The notes below the pieces were generated by a model, which had not been told where the DNA came from, did no database searches, and saw only the letters and a program-made list of their open reading frames with translations. A stretch of 22,639 bases of DNA from Prevotellaceae bacterium (lineage in GTDB: Bacteria; Bacteroidota; Bacteroidia; Bacteroidales; UBA932), in NCBI GenBank assembly GCA_031254635.1, contig JAIRUB010000185.1, forward strand, positions 1 through 22,639, read 5' to 3'. This document shows, one piece after another, positions 7,801 to 15,460 of the stretch. The number at the start of each line of letters is the position of its first letter. Position 1 is the stretch's first letter. A program made the translations under genes and the position numbers.

Positions 7801-10800
7801 ACGCTACCTAAATTCGGATTGCCGACAACACGAACAATGTTCTTGCCATCTCTCTTTTCATGCATTGATGCCAATGAACCGCCTACAGCTTTCATCATAG
7901 CATTTCGTTCCAATTTAAGATTGGTAAAAATGTCTAAAGCAATATCCAATTTATTTTCCGGAGGCCATACAAGCTCGCGTTCATTATCATTATAAAATCC
8001 TTCCGGTGTGAGAGAAAGCGGAATTTCATATTCATAATAATTATAGCGATAATCCGTTCCGATACGAATGAATACCGATACGTCATTATGATTTAAGGGA
8101 TAGCCTGGGATAGCCTCGGCATGCACATCCATCTTGAGGCGGCGATACTGGCGAAAATCGAAGTCAACATTTTTATAAGCTGCCCGCGCATCTCCATCGG
8201 CCAAATCAACTACTTTCAGCAACATTGATTGTTCATTTAGTTGCCGTGTTTGATATTCGCCAGGGTCAAGTTGTCGCGACGTACCTGGGGGCAACACATA
8301 ATTTACCGGCCGACGATGTGCATTTTCTTCAATATTTACTGTACTGATATCAAACAAAGCATTGGACAATTCGGGTTGAGCAGTGCCTTCCTGCCCTTGC
8401 ACTAGCGATTGGTTATAACGGCGCCACTCGCCGCGTACTAACTGCAAGGTAGCAAAACGAAGAATGGTAGTATCGGTAAACCCGCGCATATACATACGCA
8501 TAAAACGAATAGATTTTAAATCTTGTATAGCGCCAACAGGCCGGCCTTCGCTAATAGGTATTTTAAACTGGTACCAACGTACTGTTGAATTACCTTTGTT
8601 CGGAAAATTAATATCTCTTTCGCGTATATCGGTAATATAATTTTCGCCTACCTGCATATTCGGAACTAGATTAATTTCATACTGATAATAACTTTCCGAT
8701 TCGTTCATGGTAAAATCACGATTGATATCTTCCATGTCGGGAAGCGTAGTGCCTATGGCACTCTGGTCACTCGTTCCAGGGGTAGAATTTCCCTCCGTAT
8801 TATTATAATATTTGTAACGGTCAATGATAGTAGCCTCCGATTGGTTGTATGAAGGGTCGAGATAGTATTTGTAGTTATCACCTGAGGGGTCGTCATAAAC
8901 GAATTGTCGCGCAATAGGGTCGGTAAGAAAAGCCATCAGATAATCGACATAATCTTTGAAATGTAAACGTTCGTGCTCATCGTCCAAACCATCGTACCCA
9001 ACATCCTGGTAGGCCCGTGATGCATAATCATTATCAAAAGTCTGGGTCAAGGACTGTACGGCAGGCACACGCCCCCAAATGGTTTTGATTGCCCTGAGCG
9101 TATCGTCAAAAGGCGGCAATCCGTTTTCAAAAGATTTCAATCCGTCTTTTAATATATCTTCGGATATATTTCCCAAGTTGAAATATAGTTTACCACCGCC
9201 GGGTTTATCAAGGAAGGGGTCCATCATCCAAAATTCAATATAATCGTAATTAGCCGACTCAAAGTCAGTCACCGGCAATGAGCGCATAATGCCACCCCAG
9301 CGCTTATCAGGATTCAGAAGTTTACCACTGGCGGCTATAGAACCACCTCTGGTATCATAATTGTAAGACCCTCTTTCATCTGGGTAGAAAGATAGATTGA
9401 ACACGGCAAGATTCGTGGGCGAACCTACTGTTTGATCTTGTTCGGGAAATATTTCACGAATTGGTATTTCACGCACATAGTGGCTTTCAAGATATTTGCG
9501 CGGATTGTTTCTCATGTAAGAAGGCGTGTAAGCCGTATTACGCACAAATTCAGGATAAATGGTGTACCAGGCCAATCGTGCGCGGTTAAAGCCATACGCC
9601 AAATCGTTAGACAAATCACCTTCAGGAAAAAGTTCATTATGTTGCGGCGTACTGGCCAGTACCCAAGCATTCACAGCACGTAAATCCAAGGCTGTTTTGC
9701 TGCCTTCAAAATCATCGATAAACACCATGCCTCCCGATGAGCCGTCAATAGCACCCGAATGGCCAGGCAGGAATTGTGCAAATTCAGCTTCAAAAGTAAT
9801 GGATGATTTTTCTTTGGTTGAAAAGAGAGGAAGGGCATTAAGCGCTTTGGTAATAAAAGGAGCTTCCGTTCGGTAGGCCATATTAATTCCCCAAATGGTA
9901 TTGGAAACAGCTTCATTACCCCAAGTAACCTTCTGTGTTAAGGGACGTTCACTGAGGTTTAAAATAGTAGCTCCGATATAAAAGTCTTCGTTGAAGTGGT
10001 ATTTAAGATGCGTTCCCAACAATGTTTTTGTTTGCAGATTGAAAAGTTGCCTGTTTTCCATTGACACCCTAATAGGCATACCTGACTCGAGATAAGCACG
10101 ATTGATAATACGCACCGTCCCCATCATATAGTTGACCTCATAGTCAATATTTTCCTGCAATTTAACACCGCCGGCAGTAACTACAACAGAACCCTGAGGA
10201 ATATTCATTGCGTTCAAGCGAATTTCCGCACCACCTTCGGAAACATAGCTACCCATCAATTTAAAACGATTTTTTTCGGGAATGGCACGCGCTTTCACTA
10301 AGGTAGAGTCATACAGTTCTTTGTAAATATATTTTTCGGCAATAGCAGAGTTATTAAACTGTGCTTCGAGATGGCGGCCAAAAGGTTCCAGAACAGGAAA
10401 TATAATCTTACCCTTGGAAGCCAACACTGTAACGCCTTCAATAAAGTCGAACATCCCATCGGGATAAGGGTCGTTTTGGCTGTTAAGATTATCTAAGTTC
10501 AACACGCGCAATAAGGATTTATTGGCTATATTTCCTTCAGCAATATAAGGAACTGCTGTGCCCATTTCGCTATTCTCATAATAAATATCCAGTATAAAAT
10601 CTTTCGGACTAATGCTGTAGGCATCTAAAGAATAAATGTTTTTCATCATTAATTTCCATGTCGGCAACTTTGGCGACAAGGTAGTTCCTTTCAATAGTTT
10701 TACCACTAAAGCATTCGGTGCAACAATTCCATCAGTCGATAATTCACCAACATTGTATGTAATACCTCCTGCTTCATACTCATAAGCTATAGCTAATACT

Positions 10801-12065
10801 TCATCATTATTGAGCGCTTGATTAAGCGAGATGTATCCCAAATGGGTATTTAAGGTGTATTCATTAGGATTTAGTTTGCGTGCATTTTCTAATTTTTCAA
10901 AATCTTCACCACTTCTAAGGCCTTTACCGGAAAGATAGCTTGTTACATTTGCTAAATCGCGAATTTCCGAAGTATTTACAACAGATAACAAGTTATTACT
11001 TAAAGTATCGGGATAGCCGCCGTGTACCTGATGAAATAATATAGTATTATAAATATCCTCTGTTTCTGTCAAATCAATAAAAGCCACTACATTTCTGGCA
11101 TCTTCAAATATTGCACTTTTGTTGGTTACCCATACATCTACCCGTTTAATATTGATGCCTGATAAAATAAGCGGCAAACGGCTCAGGTAGCTGTCATAAT
11201 TAGCACGAAAATATTGGTTCAGGAAAAAGTGACGATTAGCATCATATTCATCGGCACGAATATCAAATAGGTTCATCTGCCCACTACCCTGTATTTCTAC
11301 CGTCTTGCTTTCAGTATCCTGACGGGAGAAAATAGTGGTGATATCAAGTTTACCGAAGCGCAGGTCGGCCTTGAGCCCGAAAAGACTTTGATTGCCGGTA
11401 ATCAAAGAGCCTTCGAGTGGTAGACTCACATTTCCAGCTTCTATTCGCTGTAAGATATCATCTTCGTTGCCTACATACTCGACTTTGAAATTGGTTTCAA
11501 AATCGAAGGTGGCTTCAGTATTATAATTCCAGTTCATTTTGATACGATCACCGATAGATGCAGCAATATTAAACATCATTTTCGTATTAAAGTCGAAACT
11601 GGTATTGCCGCGATAACGCTCCGGAATAATCGGGTTATCGGTGTAGGTATAATTAAGCCCGAAGCCGACTTCAACATTTCCCTGAGGAACCACAGAAATT
11701 TCATTAGAGCCAAAAACTGTTTTAAAGATGTCACTATTTACGCTAAACGATGGTATAAGGCCTCTATCTTGCCCTGTTAAGCCGGAGCTTGTTCCCTGTG
11801 CAGTTTGCCTTTCCCATCCCTTTTTCAAGCTGTTTAAAAATTGCTCTCTTCGGTGTTCCTCAGCTGTAAGGATCTTGTAAGGTAAGGTTTTTTTTTTGTC
11901 AAAACTGTAGTAGTACAAATAATTTTCTGTTACCGGATCGTAATCAACAATGGGGTCCGATGCTTGCAGTCCAAAAATAGATGTAGTAGCCCCGGATTGC
12001 GCTTGAGCGGTAAAGTTCAAAATGCCAAGCAATACAATAAGGATATATGAATAGAAATGTTGCAC
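4830..12065 (-). CDS. sprA: Type IX secretion outer-membrane translocon SprA (Sov)
   Basis: SprA is the giant 36-strand outer-membrane barrel through which type IX cargo leaves the cell; in gliding species it is also needed for motility. The product has 2411 residues, the usual size (about 2400-2500). An N-terminal signal peptide (HFYSYILIVLLGILNFTAQAQ) is followed by repeated blocks of amphipathic strands. The SprA-typical block SSGGMVFIDDFEGSKTALDL lies near residue 780, and the chain ends in a strand (FGFSINLSLAQ). No type IX C-terminal sorting domain is present, as expected for the translocon itself. The start is GTG at 12065-12063: an in-frame TAA lies directly upstream and no ATG gives a signal peptide. 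It begins 5 bp after ruvA, suggesting translational coupling. An A10 run occurs at codons 57-60. Confidence 0.96.
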   Translation of the reverse strand: MQHFYSYILIVLLGILNFTAQAQSGATTSIFGLQASDPIVDYDPVTENYLYYYSFDKKKTLPYKILTAEEHRREQFLNSLKKGWERQTAQGTSSGLTGQDRGLIPSFSVNSDIFKTVFGSNEISVVPQGNVEVGFGLNYTYTDNPIIPERYRGNTSFDFNTKMMFNIAASIGDRIKMNWNYNTEATFDFETNFKVEYVGNEDDILQRIEAGNVSLPLEGSLITGNQSLFGLKADLRFGKLDITTIFSRQDTESKTVEIQGSGQMNLFDIRADEYDANRHFFLNQYFRANYDSYLSRLPLILSGINIKRVDVWVTNKSAIFEDARNVVAFIDLTETEDIYNTILFHQVHGGYPDTLSNNLLSVVNTSEIRDLANVTSYLSGKGLRSGEDFEKLENARKLNPNEYTLNTHLGYISLNQALNNDEVLAIAYEYEAGGITYNVGELSTDGIVAPNALVVKLLKGTTLSPKLPTWKLMMKNIYSLDAYSISPKDFILDIYYENSEMGTAVPYIAEGNIANKSLLRVLNLDNLNSQNDPYPDGMFDFIEGVTVLASKGKIIFPVLEPFGRHLEAQFNNSAIAEKYIYKELYDSTLVKARAIPEKNRFKLMGSYVSEGGAEIRLNAMNIPQGSVVVTAGGVKLQENIDYEVNYMMGTVRIINRAYLESGMPIRVSMENRQLFNLQTKTLLGTHLKYHFNEDFYIGATILNLSERPLTQKVTWGNEAVSNTIWGINMAYRTEAPFITKALNALPLFSTKEKSSITFEAEFAQFLPGHSGAIDGSSGGMVFIDDFEGSKTALDLRAVNAWVLASTPQHNELFPEGDLSNDLAYGFNRARLAWYTIYPEFVRNTAYTPSYMRNNPRKYLESHYVREIPIREIFPEQDQTVGSPTNLAVFNLSFYPDERGSYNYDTRGGSIAASGKLLNPDKRWGGIMRSLPVTDFESANYDYIEFWMMDPFLDKPGGGKLYFNLGNISEDILKDGLKSFENGLPPFDDTLRAIKTIWGRVPAVQSLTQTFDNDYASRAYQDVGYDGLDDEHERLHFKDYVDYLMAFLTDPIARQFVYDDPSGDNYKYYLDPSYNQSEATIIDRYKYYNNTEGNSTPGTSDQSAIGTTLPDMEDINRDFTMNESESYYQYEINLVPNMQVGENYITDIRERDINFPNKGNSTVRWYQFKIPISEGRPVGAIQDLKSIRFMRMYMRGFTDTTILRFATLQLVRGEWRRYNQSLVQGQEGTAQPELSNALFDISTVNIEENAHRRPVNYVLPPGTSRQLDPGEYQTRQLNEQSMLLKVVDLADGDARAAYKNVDFDFRQYRRLKMDVHAEAIPGYPLNHNDVSVFIRIGTDYRYNYYEYEIPLSLTPEGFYNDNERELVWPPENKLDIALDIFTNLKLERNAMMKAVGGSLASMHEKRDGKNIVRVVGNPNLGSVRALMIGIRNPVKHSNSANEAGYTDDGLSKSAIVWVNELRLTNFDESSGFAANARLSAKLADLGNVSIAGNMMTPNFGGLESKINERSQVHMYQYDIAANLELGKFFPTSFGVRLPFFFGFMENYTTPKYNPFDQDIKFNDALNNMLPHERDSLRNIVLDYKQRLAFNFTNVRVGTNTVEQKVFHPSNLYLSFAYSRLFAHNPRLHHQEDISYHFNLGYAYSVQPHHIDLFKNAKWTQHKYLYLIKELNINLYPNQFSFNTDINRTYNEMQLRAIAAPDVIIPPTAAKDFTWDRSYNLNWELTRSIRLDFSANNRARIDEPEGVLNKHLDPDGYRHWSDSTWRNFWNLGRNVQYFHRYDLTWQVPVNKLPLLEWVNTTLRYGGSYDWQAAPLMRNMGYDPGNTIGNARNINVMLGLNFEYLYNKSSFLREINDEFAGRSRTRKEMVDVYYESPKMNFANKQRRTIRHKLGTDQVVVKVTTADGMEVQPATMDIIDKNSVLIIMGPPIRDVKVSITGKVPKKENPLKYTGKLLLRMAMMVRNVSVMYNSTESTIVPGFKPNSQVLGMNFHADWAPGWAFVFGAQDDDFVEKARRRNWLSRDTSIIAPFMMNNTNMWTFRATLEPIQHLRIELLASRQYMENRSTYNIPKQSDQHQATGNFNITVFSLASAFESPDVGNGYHSSAFQNFLSNRFVIAQRLASDRAHKSDQGYTGAINPDTGYPYHYGPYSPEVLIPSFLAAYTGRSAKNVTLNTFLNIPIPNWRITYSGLANIPALKGIVTTAQLMHSYNATYAINSYMLNQKYSEGQDGFSYVRNALNDFIPMRDITNVSLSEEFSPLLYIDLGWYNNLSTRVEWIKNRRIGLSMSNNQISEYRTNEWRIGAGYTFREFPLIFRFLSNRSSTTKTMLRLRADISIRDDLNILRQISDTNTDLPQISDGKETISIQCSADYTVSSNATIRVFFDRVINKPRVSTIATSNTNFGFSINLSLAQ
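11888..11897 (-). repeat. A10 coding homopolymer near the sprA 5' end
   Basis: The coding strand has ten consecutive A residues spanning the codons for Lys57-Lys58-Lys59 and the first base of Thr60. Slippage by one base would terminate SprA early. This is either a phase-variable tract or a site of assembly error; the frame is intact as given. Confidence 0.7.
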
Positions 12066-12070
12066 TTAAT

Positions 12071-12658
12071 TTATAAATGTTTTAAAGCTGCTTTAATAAG
12101 TGTTTCCAAGGTATATGCCGGATTTTCACGTAGAAGTGAAGCTATGGCTTTTTCGGCCGGCGTTTTGGCAAAGCCCAGTGTAACCAAGGCCGACAGCGCT
12201 TCTTCCTGCACGCTTGTTGTATGTCCCGGGACAACAAGGCTACCTGATAATCCCGCTGTTTTCACTACTTTATCTTTTAGGTCAACCACTAAACGCTGCG
12301 CAGTTTTCAAGCCAATTCCCTTAATGCCCTGCAAGCGGCGTACATCGTCTTGCATAATGACTGTGCGTATTTCACCTGAAGACAAAGATGATAATATCAT
12401 TCGCGCCGTATTCGGCCCAATGCCGGAAACGCTTATCAGTAAACGGAAAATTTCCCGTTCTTCCTTATCAAAAAAGCCGAACAGCAATTCGGCATCCTCT
12501 CGTACGATGTGATGTAACCATAGTTGTGCCTCACGCAAGCCGTTAATCTGACTGTATGTCTGTAATGATATATTGACCGCATAACCCATGCTGCCTATTT
12601 CCACCACCACGCAAGTTGGCGTAAGTTCTGCTACAATACCCTTTATATATTCATACAT
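12071..12658 (-). CDS. ruvA: Holliday junction branch migration protein RuvA
   Basis: RuvA binds four-way junctions as a tetramer and loads the RuvB helicase. The 195-residue product has all three domains: an OB fold (residues 1-62, MYEYIKGIVAELTPTCVVVE), a double helix-hairpin-helix region (LLISVSGIGPNTARMIL and RLQGIKGIGLKTAQRLVVDL) and a C-terminal RuvB-binding three-helix domain (QEEALSALVTLGFAKTPAEKAI). It is the first gene of the ruvA-sprA unit, with a promoter box upstream, so the type IX translocon gene is probably driven in part from the ruvA promoter. ruvB and ruvC are not here. Confidence 0.97.
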   Translation of the reverse strand: MYEYIKGIVAELTPTCVVVEIGSMGYAVNISLQTYSQINGLREAQLWLHHIVREDAELLFGFFDKEEREIFRLLISVSGIGPNTARMILSSLSSGEIRTVIMQDDVRRLQGIKGIGLKTAQRLVVDLKDKVVKTAGLSGSLVVPGHTTSVQEEALSALVTLGFAKTPAEKAIASLLRENPAYTLETLIKAALKHL

Positions 12659-12696
12659 AGAGCCAATACAATTATTTTAACATTCAAGCTAATTTA

Positions 12697-12704
12697 CAAA
12701 GGTA
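12697..12704 (-). promoter_or_regulatory. -7 promoter box for ruvA-sprA-gcvH-glyS
   Basis: The minus strand reads TACCTTTG (TAnnTTTG), 38 bp before the ruvA ATG. The -33 position holds T-rich sequence without a clean TTTG. It is divergent from the sufS box, with 30 bp between the two. Confidence 0.55.
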
Positions 12705-12734
12705 CTTATTTTTCTTTATTTTGAAAATTTTTCT

Positions 12735-12742
12735 TAAATTTG
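12735..12742 (+). promoter_or_regulatory. -7 promoter box directly before sufS
   Basis: TAAATTTG matches TAnnTTTG and ends only 4 bp before the sufS ATG at 12747, which predicts a leaderless message. TTTC at 12711-12714 is 20 bp upstream and is a 3-of-4 match to the -33 element. Confidence 0.55.
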
Positions 12743-12746
12743 TACA

Positions 12747-13967
12747 ATGTTTGAGGTAGATAAAATACGGCAAGACTTCCCCGCCTTAAGCCAAAAGGTG
12801 TATGGTAAATCCTTGATATACTTGGATAATGCTGCAACCACACAAAAACCGCAAGTGGTTATTGATGCTGTAAATGAGATGAATAATGGAATCAATGGCA
12901 ATATTCACCGAGGCATTCATTATCTGAGCAGCTTATGTACAGAACGTTATGAGGCAGCTCGGGAAACCGTACAGCATTTTTTACATGCTGCTAAAAAAGA
13001 AGAAATTGTTTTGACTTCCGGCACTACAGCAGCTATTAATCTTGTAGCCTTCTCTTTCGGGGAACGTTATATTCAAAATGGCGACGAAATACTCATTTCT
13101 GAAGCCGAACATCATTCCAATATTGTGCCATGGCAATTGCTTTGTAAACGCAAGGGTGCTAAAATCAAAGTTTTACCCATATACAAAGATGGAGGTTTAG
13201 CCGTTAAACAACTGCCGCAATACTTATCGCCAAAAACGAAACTATGCTGTATAACACAAATGTCTAATGTGTTAGGTATTGTTAATCCTATCAAGGAGAT
13301 AGTCAGTATAGCCCATACCCATCAAGTTCCGGTATTGGTTGACGGCGCTCAGGGAATTGTGCATCAAGATATTGATGTTCAGGATATAGATTGTGATTTT
13401 TATGTTTTTTCAGGACACAAGCTCTATGGCCCCACCGGTACCGGCATATTGTACGGAAAAGAAAAATGGCTTGATGCCATGCCTCCTTATCAGGGTGGCG
13501 GCGATATGATTGCCTCAGTATCCTTTGAGCAAACCACTTATGCCGAATTGCCGTTAAAATTTGAAGCCGGCACAGCCAATTACATTGGTGCTCACGGACT
13601 AAAAACAGCTATCGACTACCTCAATCAACTTGGTTTACCGGCGATACAAGTTTATGAACAAAGTCTGTTAAATTATGCCCTACAACAGCTATTGCTAATT
13701 GAAGGCTTGCAAATTTACGGTACTGCCACACCGAAATCGGGATTGGTATCCTTTAACATCAAAGGTCTGCATCCCGCCGATACCGCCATGCTCTTAGACA
13801 AGATGGGTATTGCTGCTCGTTCTGGACATCTGTGTGCACAACCGCTGATGCAGCGTTTTGGCATACAAAGCATGCTGCGCTTATCATTCTCATTCTATAA
13901 TACTAAGGAAGAAATCGACAAGGCCGTAACTGCCTTAGTTAAGGCACGGCAAATGTTAATCCACTAA
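12747..13967 (+). CDS. sufS: Cysteine desulfurase SufS
   Basis: SufS is a PLP enzyme that removes sulfur from cysteine as a persulfide for Fe-S cluster assembly. The product has 406 residues, the typical length. The PLP-binding lysine is Lys225 in FSGHKLYGPTGTGILYG, with Asp199 (VLVDGAQG) and His122-His123 (SEAEHHSNI) in the cofactor pocket. The persulfide-forming cysteine is Cys363 in ARSGHLCAQPLM, and the short loop there marks group II (SufS/CsdA) rather than IscS. It is followed after 21 bp by its activator sufE. sufBCD are absent from the window, so the scaffold genes lie elsewhere. It starts almost at its own promoter box. Confidence 0.96.
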   Translation: MFEVDKIRQDFPALSQKVYGKSLIYLDNAATTQKPQVVIDAVNEMNNGINGNIHRGIHYLSSLCTERYEAARETVQHFLHAAKKEEIVLTSGTTAAINLVAFSFGERYIQNGDEILISEAEHHSNIVPWQLLCKRKGAKIKVLPIYKDGGLAVKQLPQYLSPKTKLCCITQMSNVLGIVNPIKEIVSIAHTHQVPVLVDGAQGIVHQDIDVQDIDCDFYVFSGHKLYGPTGTGILYGKEKWLDAMPPYQGGGDMIASVSFEQTTYAELPLKFEAGTANYIGAHGLKTAIDYLNQLGLPAIQVYEQSLLNYALQQLLLIEGLQIYGTATPKSGLVSFNIKGLHPADTAMLLDKMGIAARSGHLCAQPLMQRFGIQSMLRLSFSFYNTKEEIDKAVTALVKARQMLIH

Positions 13968-13988
13968 TTACCACGAATATTTGATTAA

Positions 13989-14438
13989 ATGAGTATAGTT
14001 GAAAAAGAGCAGGCCATCGTAGCGGAGTTTGAATTATTTTCCGATTGGATGGATAAATATGAACACCTCATCGACTTGGGGAAAGCGCTTCCGGCCTTTG
14101 ATCCTGAACATAAAACCGAACAACGCCTGATAGAAGGTTGCCAATCGCGGGTATGGCTCGCCGCCGCTTACGATAAGGGCTTGGTTTACTTTACAGCCGA
14201 TAGCGACGCCATCATTACTAAGGGAATTATATCCTTGTTAGTTCGCGTGCTTTCGGGGCACACACCACAGGAAATTCTTGATGCGCCGATGGATTTTATT
14301 CATCAAATAGGGTTGAAGGAGAACCTCTCGCCTACCCGTGCCAATGGGCTGCTGGCTATGATAAAACAAATGAAACTCTATGCATTAGTATTTCAGCAGC
14401 AAAAGTCCACGAATTGGCAGGAAGCAAACACGAATTAG
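13989..14438 (+). CDS. sufE: SufE-family sulfur acceptor
   Basis: SufE accepts the persulfide from SufS and passes it on to the Fe-S scaffold. The 149-residue product fits the family. The acceptor cysteine is Cys51 in RLIEGCQSRVWLAAAY, the family signature. The C-terminal part (HQIGLKENLSPTRANGLLAMI) is also typical. It lies 21 bp after sufS and 12 bp before folK. The SufS-SufE pairing makes the assignment firm. Confidence 0.95.
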   Translation: MSIVEKEQAIVAEFELFSDWMDKYEHLIDLGKALPAFDPEHKTEQRLIEGCQSRVWLAAAYDKGLVYFTADSDAIITKGIISLLVRVLSGHTPQEILDAPMDFIHQIGLKENLSPTRANGLLAMIKQMKLYALVFQQQKSTNWQEANTN

Positions 14439-14450
14439 AATTGCAAAAAG

Positions 14451-14981
14451 ATGATAAGTACCGCCTATATATTATTAGGCAGCAACATGGGGAATAAAAT
14501 CCGATTGTTGCAAGAGGCATCGGCATTAATTGACGGATTGGCCGGGAAAATTATTCAATATTCATCTTACTACGAAAGTGCGCCTTGGGGCTTTGAAGCT
14601 GAAGAAAGGTTCATTAACCAAGTAGTCACTATCCAAACCTTTTTATCGCCTGAAAAACTATTACAAACAACGCAGAGCATTGAGCGGGCATTGGGGAAGT
14701 GTAGTAAACAGCAAGGTTGCTTCGTTTCGCTCGCAATGACGAGCAGTCGGCAGTATAGTTCGCGGTACATAGATATAGATATTCTCTTTTACGATGAAAT
14801 GGTTATTAGCACCTCTGAATTAACTATTCCGCATCCCTTGCTACAAGAGCGGTTATTTACCCTATTGCCGTTAGCGGAAATTGTAAGAGAATTTGTTCAC
14901 CCTATATTCAAAAAAACAATCGCCGCACTGTTGAAAGAATGTAGCGATACGGGGATGGTGCGGAAGATGTTTGTTGGGTAG
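14451..14981 (+). CDS. folK: HPPK, folate biosynthesis pyrophosphokinase, with an apparent in-frame insert
   Basis: FolK transfers pyrophosphate from ATP to 6-hydroxymethyl-dihydropterin in folate synthesis. The 176-residue product carries AYILLGSNMGNK (5-16), ESAPWGF (42-48), FINQVVTI (54-61) and RYIDIDILFYDEMVI (105-119), with Asp108 and Asp110 as the expected Mg ligands, then IPHPLLQERLFTLLPLAEI. Between LGK (83) and YSSRYIDID (102) it has 18 residues (CSKQQGCFVSLAMTSSRQ) where relatives, as I recall them, have about six to eight. The DNA there (14711-14752) resembles a short interspersed repeat. The frame is preserved and all catalytic residues remain. It is the third gene of the sufS-sufE-folK unit, 12 bp after sufE. 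Confidence 0.92.
   Translation: MISTAYILLGSNMGNKIRLLQEASALIDGLAGKIIQYSSYYESAPWGFEAEERFINQVVTIQTFLSPEKLLQTTQSIERALGKCSKQQGCFVSLAMTSSRQYSSRYIDIDILFYDEMVISTSELTIPHPLLQERLFTLLPLAEIVREFVHPIFKKTIAALLKECSDTGMVRKMFVG
14711..14752 (+). repeat. Repeat-like insert inside folK
   Basis: The segment around TTGCTTCGTTTCGCTCGCAA (14718-14737), followed by TGACGAGCAG, has short TTGC/GCAA arms. It resembles short interspersed repeats of the form TTGCTTCG...CGCAATGACG that I recall from many bacterial genomes. It encodes the atypical peptide GCFVSLAMTSS between two conserved FolK blocks. No second copy is in this window, so repeat status is inferred. Confidence 0.5.
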
Positions 14982-14996
14982 GGCGTAAAGCGATTT

Positions 14997-15430
14997 ATTT
15001 TCGATAAAGGGTATCAGAATATGAGATGTGCAAATTGAAGCAGTCGGCACATTGCAGTTGGGTAAATGAAGAGGGTAAAAGCCATTCCTGCCGCTGGGAA
15101 CTTGTTGCAGAAGGAACACGCATAGGAGTGGTTGGTTTTTTCGGAAACATCGGAGAGCGTTTGAGCATAGACGAAACATCACTGCGCAAGATTGTCTGCA
15201 GTTGTTTTCCCAAAGCCATTCGTGTTATTGACCGTTTTCACGTTCTGAAGTTGGTATATGACACTCTTCAAGCAATGCGTATTGCTCATCGTTGGGATGC
15301 TATCAATGAAGAAACAGATGCTATGGAAGAGGTTAAACTATCCAAAAAAAATATCCCACATACACTTGAAAACAGAGATTCCTATTTTAGAGATGATCCT
15401 TCGGGAGATATTTTTCTATTTCCCGAAAAT
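14997..15430. mobile_element. Decayed insertion sequence between folK and tRNA-Phe
   Basis: The 479-bp gap between folK and the tRNA holds a transposase remnant and little else. Possible relics of terminal inverted repeats are ATTTTCGATAAAGG (14997-15010) and, on the opposite strand, ATTTTCGGGAAATAG (15430-15416). They share ATTTTCG..AAA and not much more. The boundaries are tentative; no target-site duplication was recognised. Confidence 0.4.
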
Positions 15431-15436
15431 CAATGA
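15026..15436 (+). pseudogene. ISAon1-like transposase remnant with internal deletions
   Basis: This 136-codon frame keeps recognisable pieces of a DDE transposase of the ISAon1/ISL3-like type in the right order: ELVAEGTRI (N-terminal part), NIGERLSIDETSL (first catalytic Asp block), and CFPKAIRVIDRFHVLKLVYDTLQAMRIAHRWDAINEETDA (second block). The hundreds of residues expected in total are missing: GTRI runs almost directly into the SIDETSL block, and SIDETSL into the CFPKA block, so at least two internal segments are deleted, yet the frame stays open. After LENRDSYF the sequence no longer resembles the family, and the C-terminal catalytic region is absent. It cannot be an active transposase. 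The first ~25 residues are not recognisable. Family assignment is from motif memory. Confidence 0.8.
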
Positions 15437-15440
15437 TTTT
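15426..15440. terminator. Perfect dyad AAAATCA-A-TGATTTT downstream of tRNA-Phe
   Basis: The 15-bp dyad with 7-bp arms starts 21 bp beyond the tRNA 3' end on the minus strand and overlaps the end of the transposase remnant. It may serve as a weak terminator for the tRNA or be the outer part of the old IS end. It is AT-rich, without a GC stem. Confidence 0.3.
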
Positions 15441-15460
15441 AGGAATTTTTGCGGCCTTTG

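Noticed and set aside
14742..15049. 11-bp direct repeat AGCAGTCGGCA at 14742-14752 and 15039-15049
   Set aside because: It might mark an IS-related duplication linking folK and the remnant, but the spacing and lack of matching ends make chance as likely.
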